Made by a program: the position numbers and the translations under genes. DNA of 64,000 bases from Planctomycetales bacterium ZRK34 (GTDB taxonomy: Bacteria > Planctomycetota > Phycisphaerae > Phycisphaerales > Zrk34), in assembly GCA_014873095.1 (NCBI GenBank), contig CP050848.1, positions 3,841,850-3,905,849 of the forward strand, read 5' to 3'. Below, piece by piece: positions 58,685 through 64,000 of the stretch (positions are counted from its first letter, which is position 1; the number at the start of each line of letters is the position of its first letter). The notes beneath the pieces are model-generated. The model had not been told where the DNA came from, searched no databases, and worked only from the letters and a program-made list of their open reading frames with translations.

Positions 58685-61600
58685 TCAGAACATGATTCTG
58701 ACGCCGACGTTGATCGAGTGGTTGTTCCAGTCGTCGTTCAGCGAGGCGGTGTAGTCCGCGAAGAGCGTGAACTGGTCATTGATCTTCACGTCGCCGCCGA
58801 CGCCGAGTTGGACGGTGTTGCGATCGATGTCGACACCCCGGCTGCGGAAAGTGGCGCCGAGGATGTTCGCATCCGTGGTGATTTGCTTGTCGAGCAGTTC
58901 GTGGACCCACGCCACAGAAACGCGCGGGCGCAGTTCCATGCCGTTGTCGAATGCGAAGCTTCGACTGACGCGCAGACCGATCGTCGGGCGGAGGCTGTCG
59001 GTGGCGTTGGCGGAGAGGGTGGCGTTCATCGCGCCGGCGCCGGTCTCGGTGTAGCCGTCATCTTTGACATGGGTGTAATCGAGATTGGCGAAAGGTTCGA
59101 GGTCCCAATCACCGAGGGCGAAGAAATATCCGCCGCTAATGAAACCCGAGTAGATGTTGGAGTCGTAGTCGCCGTTGGCAGTGAGTCCCATGGCGGCGAT
59201 GGGGTGCTCGGTGTCGTTAAAGGCGTGGCCGTAGGACAGTCCGCCATCGATGTGCCAGTTGGGCGTGAGGTATGAGACGTACGCGTTGGCGTAGAGCGTG
59301 GTCGATTCAGACTCGCCGGAACTGTTGTGCCCGTAGAGATTGGATACGACGACCGAGCCGCCTCCGCCGACGAGCAGGTTTTCCGTCATCAGGCACTGCA
59401 GGCCGAAGTCGGCGCCGTTGCTGTTGTATGAATGCCCGCTGGCGTATCGATCGGAATTGACACGGCCGAAGTCGTTGAGCGATCGAGCGAAGAATGTCAG
59501 TTGCCCGAGGGGCGGCTCAGCGTCGCGCACGTCCTGCAAGGCTGAGGCGACGGCGGACTGGTTGGCCTGGCCTCCGGCGTCGGCAAGCATGACCGAGTCG
59601 CGGGTGCGCTCGGCGGCGCGAACGACCCGTTGCATCTGCTGCATCCGAGCTTGCGTGCTGGACGTCACCGCCTGCTGTTGGCGGCGCACGACCTGCGTGG
59701 TCGCCTGACGCACCTGCGGTTGAATCTGCTCGAGCGTTTGCGTGAGCTGGGCCTGATTCATCGCCTGCATCGCAACGACATGCGATTCAGAACTGCCGCC
59801 TTGTACCATCTGGTCGAAGGCATGTCCGACCGCGGCCGCGTTCGGGTTGCTGGAAAGTTCACCGGCCTCTTCAAAGGTGTGCACCGGCGTGACCGTCAGA
59901 ACGACATCGTTGGCCGTGACGGCCGCGCTGTAGTCGAGTATGAACGAGGTGTCGCTGAGCATCTGATTCACGTCGACGGGGTCGGCGGTCACACCCGCGC
60001 CGGTCTGAATGATCGAATACTGACGAGCCGCCGTGATGATGTCCAGGGCGGCGGTGCGAATCACGCCGCTGGTGACCACGGCCGTATTGGCGGTGAGGAT
60101 GTCGCTCTGGCCGGCGTCGTTGACTTCGATGTCGAACGTGCTCCCGTTCAGATTGAACTGCCCTGATACGGCCATGGTCCCGAAGCTGTGGCCGGGCGCG
60201 ATGATGCCGGCGGTGGCTGTGAGGTCGAAGTTGCTGCCGTAGACGCCGACGAGCATACCGCCATCGACGAGCACATCGCCGCCCGGCGTGGCTGCGACGC
60301 TGGCGAACTCCAACGTGCCCGCGGCGAGAGTCGTCAAGCCGGTGTACGTGTTGTCGCCGGTCATGACCAGGCTGCCATTGCCGAGTTTGGTCAACGTGCC
60401 GACACCGGACATGTCGCCGGCATATGTGCCGTCAGTTGCCTGGTTGAACTGGATAGCGCTGTTGTTTGTGATGGTTCCGCAGAGGCTGTCGGTGTCGCCG
60501 ATGAGCGTGCCGGCATTCAGAGCCAGAGCGGGGTAAGAGTTGTTGCCGCTCAGGGTGAGGGTGCCGATGGGTTGTACGAGAAGTGTGCCGGTGTCGGTGT
60601 AGATGTCGCCGCTGAACGTGGGGGTTCCAATCACACTGATGGTTAACAACGTGCCGGAGCTGATGTTGATGTTGTTGGCAACGGTTGACGATGTAATGAC
60701 TTGAAGGACGCTGTCGCCTGTAACATTCAAGTCCCCGGCGCCCAGGGCCTGGCCGTCGTTGAGCAACATGAATCCCTGGGCGAGGGTGGTGCCGCCGGTG
60801 TACGTGTTGGCGGCGTTGAGGATTAATATGCCATTGCCGTGTTTGATCAGTCCACCGTCGCCGGAGATCACGCCGTCGAAGGTGACATCATGGTCGGCAG
60901 TGATGGTGACCGCAGCGCCGCTTTGAACAAGAGCCACCGTATTGGTGAAGCTCAGTTCCTCGCCCTCTGCAATGATGAAGCCGTTGCCGGTGAAGCCGAT
61001 GGGGGCGTCGAACGTCTGACCATTGGCCGAACGGTTGATGATTCCGCCTGCGTCTTGCAGATTGATCTGATTGCCGGTGATGGTGAAGCTGCCGGCGCTC
61101 GACTTGAACATCAGAACGTCGTAGACGGTGCCCGCCGGCGCGTCGTGATTCACAGTGGTATTGGTCGAACCGTCGAAATGGATCAGGCACCCGACGCCCG
61201 GCGCCGTGGGGCGGGACCAGTTGTCCGGGTCAGACCACGTGCCGGAGGCGCTGCCATGCCAGACATACGGCGTGACCAGGTCGACGGCGTTCAACAGCAG
61301 TTTGTTGGTGTCGTCATCGATATCGAATTGGAAGCTGTCGCCCCAGTCATACGCGATGACCATCGTGCGGCCATCCTGGGAGAAGCTGCCGATGATCGCT
61401 TCGCCGTCATCGAAAGCACGTGTGGCGTAGATCGTCACCCCGTCACCGATGTTGCTGATCGTTCGCCAGAATTCTGAGCCTTCGCCAGCATTGTATGAAT
61501 CGCCGATGCCGGCATTCAGGCCCGTCTGGTCAGCCGTGGTTGTAAAAATCACATCGCTTCTTTGGCCGCCCACGCTGCCTGTTTGATCGGCATCGATGAG

Positions 61601-61921
61601 CGTCGTCGAGTTCAACACCCAGTCCGCTGCGATCCACTCGGTGATCAATCCGCCGCCGTTGTTGACGAAATCGGTGATCGCCGCGTTGCCATTGGTGCGA
61701 AGCAGAATGACGGTATCGACATTGGCCAGCGCCGCCGCATCCGGGTTGAAATTCTCCACGACCGTGTAACCGGCGTTCTGCAACGCAGCGGTGATCTGGG
61801 CATTGCTGTTGAATCCCGTAAGCATGATCCTGCCGTTGCTGGGCATGTCGGCGCCAGCCGGACCAGCCACAAATAGCACAACGGTAAGAACCCATATCCA
61901 CGCAAGAACAATGCGTTGCAT
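58685..61921 (-). CDS. Autotransporter (type V secretion) protein 1
   Basis: This 1078-residue protein has a signal peptide (IVLAWIWVLTVVLFVAGPAG). The N-terminal 200 residues resemble a Rossmann/flavodoxin-like domain (ITAALQNAGYTVVENF, NVDTVILLRTNGNAAITDFV, NNGGGLITEWIAADW). Beta-helix passenger repeats follow, with the autotransporter-associated pattern GNGILILNAANTYTGGTTLA and GNGSLVMTGDNTYTGLTTLA. A Gln-rich linker (LTQTLEQIQPQVRQATTQVV) leads to the C-terminal beta-barrel of about 290 residues, ending in VGVRIMF, with the usual terminal aromatic Phe. ATG 61921 follows GGAGA. A closely related gene lies upstream at 62220. Confidence 0.88.
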   Translation of the reverse strand: MQRIVLAWIWVLTVVLFVAGPAGADMPSNGRIMLTGFNSNAQITAALQNAGYTVVENFNPDAAALANVDTVILLRTNGNAAITDFVNNGGGLITEWIAADWVLNSTTLIDADQTGSVGGQRSDVIFTTTADQTGLNAGIGDSYNAGEGSEFWRTISNIGDGVTIYATRAFDDGEAIIGSFSQDGRTMVIAYDWGDSFQFDIDDDTNKLLLNAVDLVTPYVWHGSASGTWSDPDNWSRPTAPGVGCLIHFDGSTNTTVNHDAPAGTVYDVLMFKSSAGSFTITGNQINLQDAGGIINRSANGQTFDAPIGFTGNGFIIAEGEELSFTNTVALVQSGAAVTITADHDVTFDGVISGDGGLIKHGNGILILNAANTYTGGTTLAQGFMLLNDGQALGAGDLNVTGDSVLQVITSSTVANNINISSGTLLTISVIGTPTFSGDIYTDTGTLLVQPIGTLTLSGNNSYPALALNAGTLIGDTDSLCGTITNNSAIQFNQATDGTYAGDMSGVGTLTKLGNGSLVMTGDNTYTGLTTLAAGTLEFASVAATPGGDVLVDGGMLVGVYGSNFDLTATAGIIAPGHSFGTMAVSGQFNLNGSTFDIEVNDAGQSDILTANTAVVTSGVIRTAALDIITAARQYSIIQTGAGVTADPVDVNQMLSDTSFILDYSAAVTANDVVLTVTPVHTFEEAGELSSNPNAAAVGHAFDQMVQGGSSESHVVAMQAMNQAQLTQTLEQIQPQVRQATTQVVRRQQQAVTSSTQARMQQMQRVVRAAERTRDSVMLADAGGQANQSAVASALQDVRDAEPPLGQLTFFARSLNDFGRVNSDRYASGHSYNSNGADFGLQCLMTENLLVGGGGSVVVSNLYGHNSSGESESTTLYANAYVSYLTPNWHIDGGLSYGHAFNDTEHPIAAMGLTANGDYDSNIYSGFISGGYFFALGDWDLEPFANLDYTHVKDDGYTETGAGAMNATLSANATDSLRPTIGLRVSRSFAFDNGMELRPRVSVAWVHELLDKQITTDANILGATFRSRGVDIDRNTVQLGVGGDVKINDQFTLFADYTASLNDDWNNHSINVGVRIMF

Positions 61922-62219
61922 AGCAAGTCTCCAGAAAACTGCTGTCATCAAGGAACCACAAGCGGCGTAGCAAAGCGGTAGATATGTCCGATGTCCCGGC
62001 GGACCCTTCTCACGTCAATGCGTCTAAACTCGTTAATCGGAGTTAAATAGAAGATATGTTTAGTGGTAAATCTTTATATGGGACTGTCTTAGGGAAAACA
62101 CTAATCGGGTGTCGCCCAAAGACGTAATGGCAGCCCCGACGTTTGCCTGTCCTCTATCAGGAAAGCGATATAGGCATGGCCTCTTCGCTTTCGAATATCA
62201 GGCCTCTGTGGAATCAATT
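61922..62219. other. Low-GC spacer between the tandem autotransporter genes
   Basis: There is no gene. The stretch 62030-62110 is AT-rich and probably holds the promoter of autotransporter 1, but no good -35/-10 pair is seen. No clear terminator follows autotransporter 2. Confidence 0.4.
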
Positions 62220-64000
62220 TCAGAAGTTGATGCGTATGCCGACGTTGATCGAGTGGTTGTTCCAGTCGTCATTCAGCGAGGCGGCGTAGTCGGCGAAGAG
62301 TGTGAACTGCTCGTTGATATTCAGATCACCGCCGACGCCGAGTTGCACGGTGTTGCGATCGATGTCGACACCGCGATTGCGGAAGGTACCGCCGAGCAGG
62401 TTGGCATCGGTGATGATCTGATCGTCGAGCAGTTCGTGGGCCCACGCCACTGAAACGCGCGGGCGCAGATCCATGCCGTTGTCCAGCTTGAAGCTTCGGC
62501 TGACGCGCAGGCCGATCGATGGACGCAGGCTGTCGGTGGCGTTGGATGAGATGCCGGTGTTCATCACGCCGGCGCCGGTTTCGGTGTAGGCGTCGTCGAT
62601 GACGTGGGTGTACTCGATATTGACGAAGGGTTCAAGATCCCAATCATCAAGGGCGAAGATGTACCCGCCGCCGAAGAAGACCGAGTAGATGTTTGAGTCG
62701 TATTCGCCGTCGGCGACCATACCGAGCGCGGTCAGGGGGCGTTCGGTGTTGTTGAAAGCATGCCCGTAGGACAGGCCGCCGTCGAGGTGCCAGTTGGGCG
62801 TGATGTAGGAGGCATAGGCGTTGGCGTAGAGCGTGGTTGACTCGGATTCGCCGGAGCCGGACTCGCCGTACAGATTGGACACGACGACCGAGCCGCCGCC
62901 GCCGACAAGCAGCTTTTCGGTCATGAGGCACTGCAGTCCGAAATCGGCGCCATGGCTGTTGTACGAATATCCGCTGGAAAAGCGATCGGTGTCGACATGC
63001 CCGAAGTCGTTGAGCGAACGGGCGAAGAAGGTGATCTGCCCGACGGGGGGTTCAGCATCGCGCACCTCCTGCAGGGCCGAGGCGACGGCGGACTGATTGG
63101 CCTGGCCGCCGGCGTCGGCGAGCATGACCGCATCGCGCGTGCGCTCCGCGGCGCGAACCACCTGCTGCATCTGCTGCATGCGCGACTGCGAACTGGTTTG
63201 TACCGCCTGCTGCTGGCGTCGCATGATCTGTGTCGTCGCCTGATAAATCTGCGGCTGAGTCTGTTGGAGTGTCTGCGTGAGTTGGGCCTGATTCATCGAT
63301 TGCATGGCAGCCAGTTCCGGGCTTGAATTACCGCCCAGAATCGCCTGATCAATCACCCGGCCGACCTGCCCCAACTCCATGCCGCCGCTTTGTTCGCCGG
63401 CGTCCTGGAAGTCCATCCCGGGCGCGGCCGTCAGTACAAGATCATTGCCCACGACGGCCAGGCTGAAGTCGAGAATGTATGACTTGTCGTTGACCATGCG
63501 GTCAAGCCCCGCCGGATCACCCGTGATCCCTGAATCGGTCACGATGATGGTGTACTGTCGTGATTCAGTGATGACATCCTTGGCGATGGCGTGGACGGCG
63601 CCCGAAGTCAACACGGCGGAATCGGCCATGATCCAATCAGAATCCCCGGCATTGTTCAACTCGACTTCATACACGCCGCCGTCAAGCGTGAACACGCCGT
63701 CGACGCGCATTCGATCCAGGCTGCTTTCTACCTTACCCCTGGCCGCGATGGGCATGGATTTGTCATAGGCGGATCGATCAACACCCGGGGCGACGGACCC
63801 GGAGGTCACGGTCAGGTTGTGACCGCCGTAGCGGCCACGGAGGCTGCCGCCGTTGATGAGCACATCGCCGTCGGGCGCCGATCCGGACCATCCGAAGATC
63901 AGTGAGCCGGCCGCCAGCGTGGTCAAGCCGGTGTAAGTGTTCTCGCCATCGAGGATCAGATCGCCCGCCCCGGTTTTGGTCAGCCCGCCATCGCCGGAGA
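62220..64000 (-). CDS. Autotransporter protein 2, N-terminal part outside window
   Basis: The frame is open at the window edge; 592 residues are visible. It begins within an autotransporter-associated repeat (GDGGLTKTGAGDLILDGENT, YTGLTTLAAGSL). It continues with passenger sequence, the Gln-rich linker (LTQTLQQTQPQIYQATTQIM) and the beta-barrel (VGQITFFARSLNDFGHVDTD) ending VGIRINF. From the linker to the end it is nearly the same as protein 1, while the passenger differs more. This is a recent tandem duplication or a conversion tract covering the barrel. Confidence 0.88.
   Translation of the reverse strand, partial: SGDGGLTKTGAGDLILDGENTYTGLTTLAAGSLIFGWSGSAPDGDVLINGGSLRGRYGGHNLTVTSGSVAPGVDRSAYDKSMPIAARGKVESSLDRMRVDGVFTLDGGVYEVELNNAGDSDWIMADSAVLTSGAVHAIAKDVITESRQYTIIVTDSGITGDPAGLDRMVNDKSYILDFSLAVVGNDLVLTAAPGMDFQDAGEQSGGMELGQVGRVIDQAILGGNSSPELAAMQSMNQAQLTQTLQQTQPQIYQATTQIMRRQQQAVQTSSQSRMQQMQQVVRAAERTRDAVMLADAGGQANQSAVASALQEVRDAEPPVGQITFFARSLNDFGHVDTDRFSSGYSYNSHGADFGLQCLMTEKLLVGGGGSVVVSNLYGESGSGESESTTLYANAYASYITPNWHLDGGLSYGHAFNNTERPLTALGMVADGEYDSNIYSVFFGGGYIFALDDWDLEPFVNIEYTHVIDDAYTETGAGVMNTGISSNATDSLRPSIGLRVSRSFKLDNGMDLRPRVSVAWAHELLDDQIITDANLLGGTFRNRGVDIDRNTVQLGVGGDLNINEQFTLFADYAASLNDDWNNHSINVGIRINF

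Overview
The window looks like chromosome of a planctomycete, most likely of the class Phycisphaerae. The signs are: high-GC coding, many exported proteins ending in a PEP-CTERM-type tail (a P-x-PAALPxG variant followed by a hydrophobic stretch and an Arg cluster), pseudopilins of the H-X9/10-DG kind, ECF sigma factor/FecR pairs, and a nusA-infB-ylxP-rbfA block with hisG behind it. The assignment is inference from gene content; no rRNA is present.

Layout. 1-2.8 kb (minus): a multihaem cytochrome c (cut by the window edge) and a NirB-like flavoprotein fused to a di-haem cytochrome b domain. 3.2-8.4 kb: cassette A (ECF sigma, FecR anti-sigma/sensor, PEP-CTERM protein, pseudopilin) followed by a glycoside hydrolase. 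8.4-11.8 kb: a PQQ-type beta-propeller and a secreted amidase. 11.93-16.27 kb: a small integrative element in the 3' end of a tRNA-His gene, carrying a sigma-like protein, a Y2-type HUH replication endonuclease, a ribbon-helix-helix regulator, an excisionase and a tyrosine integrase. 16.4-18.1 kb: an FHA-GAF histidine kinase. 18.2-21.6 kb: cassette B. 21.6-29.2 kb: a possible orphan RNA, then nusA, infB, ylxP, rbfA, a HhH-GPD glycosylase relative and hisG, with inverted arrays of short repeats between several genes. 29.3-33.2 kb: a giant TPR lipoprotein and yebC.

33.3-41.9 kb is accessory DNA: a gene broken by an IS630-type element, a low-GC two-gene minus-strand unit of unknown function, a tRNA or tmRNA 3' fragment with its terminator, pieces of an RHS gene and a Xer recombinase, a DUF433/DUF5615 toxin-antitoxin pair, an RHS tip with a possible metalloprotease toxin domain and a leucine-rich candidate immunity gene, and a truncated DUF1573 gene. 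42.1-46.2 kb encodes osmoregulated periplasmic glucan synthesis (OpgD/G-like and OpgH). 46.2-52.4 kb (minus) is cassette C with a BNR-type propeller enzyme. 52.5-58.6 kb: a Gfo/Idh/MocA oxidoreductase, two SUMF1-fold paralogues, ApbE and an M19 dipeptidase. 58.7-64 kb (minus): two tandem autotransporters, the second cut by the window edge.

The strongest candidate for an undescribed system is the four-gene cassette present three times. Each has an ECF sigma gene overlapping a membrane FecR gene, then a PEP-CTERM surface protein, then a pseudopilin. Cassettes A and C also have a polysaccharide-active enzyme next to them, and their FecR proteins end in a carbohydrate-binding-like module. I propose that this is a polysaccharide-sensing and attachment/degradation module. 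The second candidate is the HUH/sigma integrative element.
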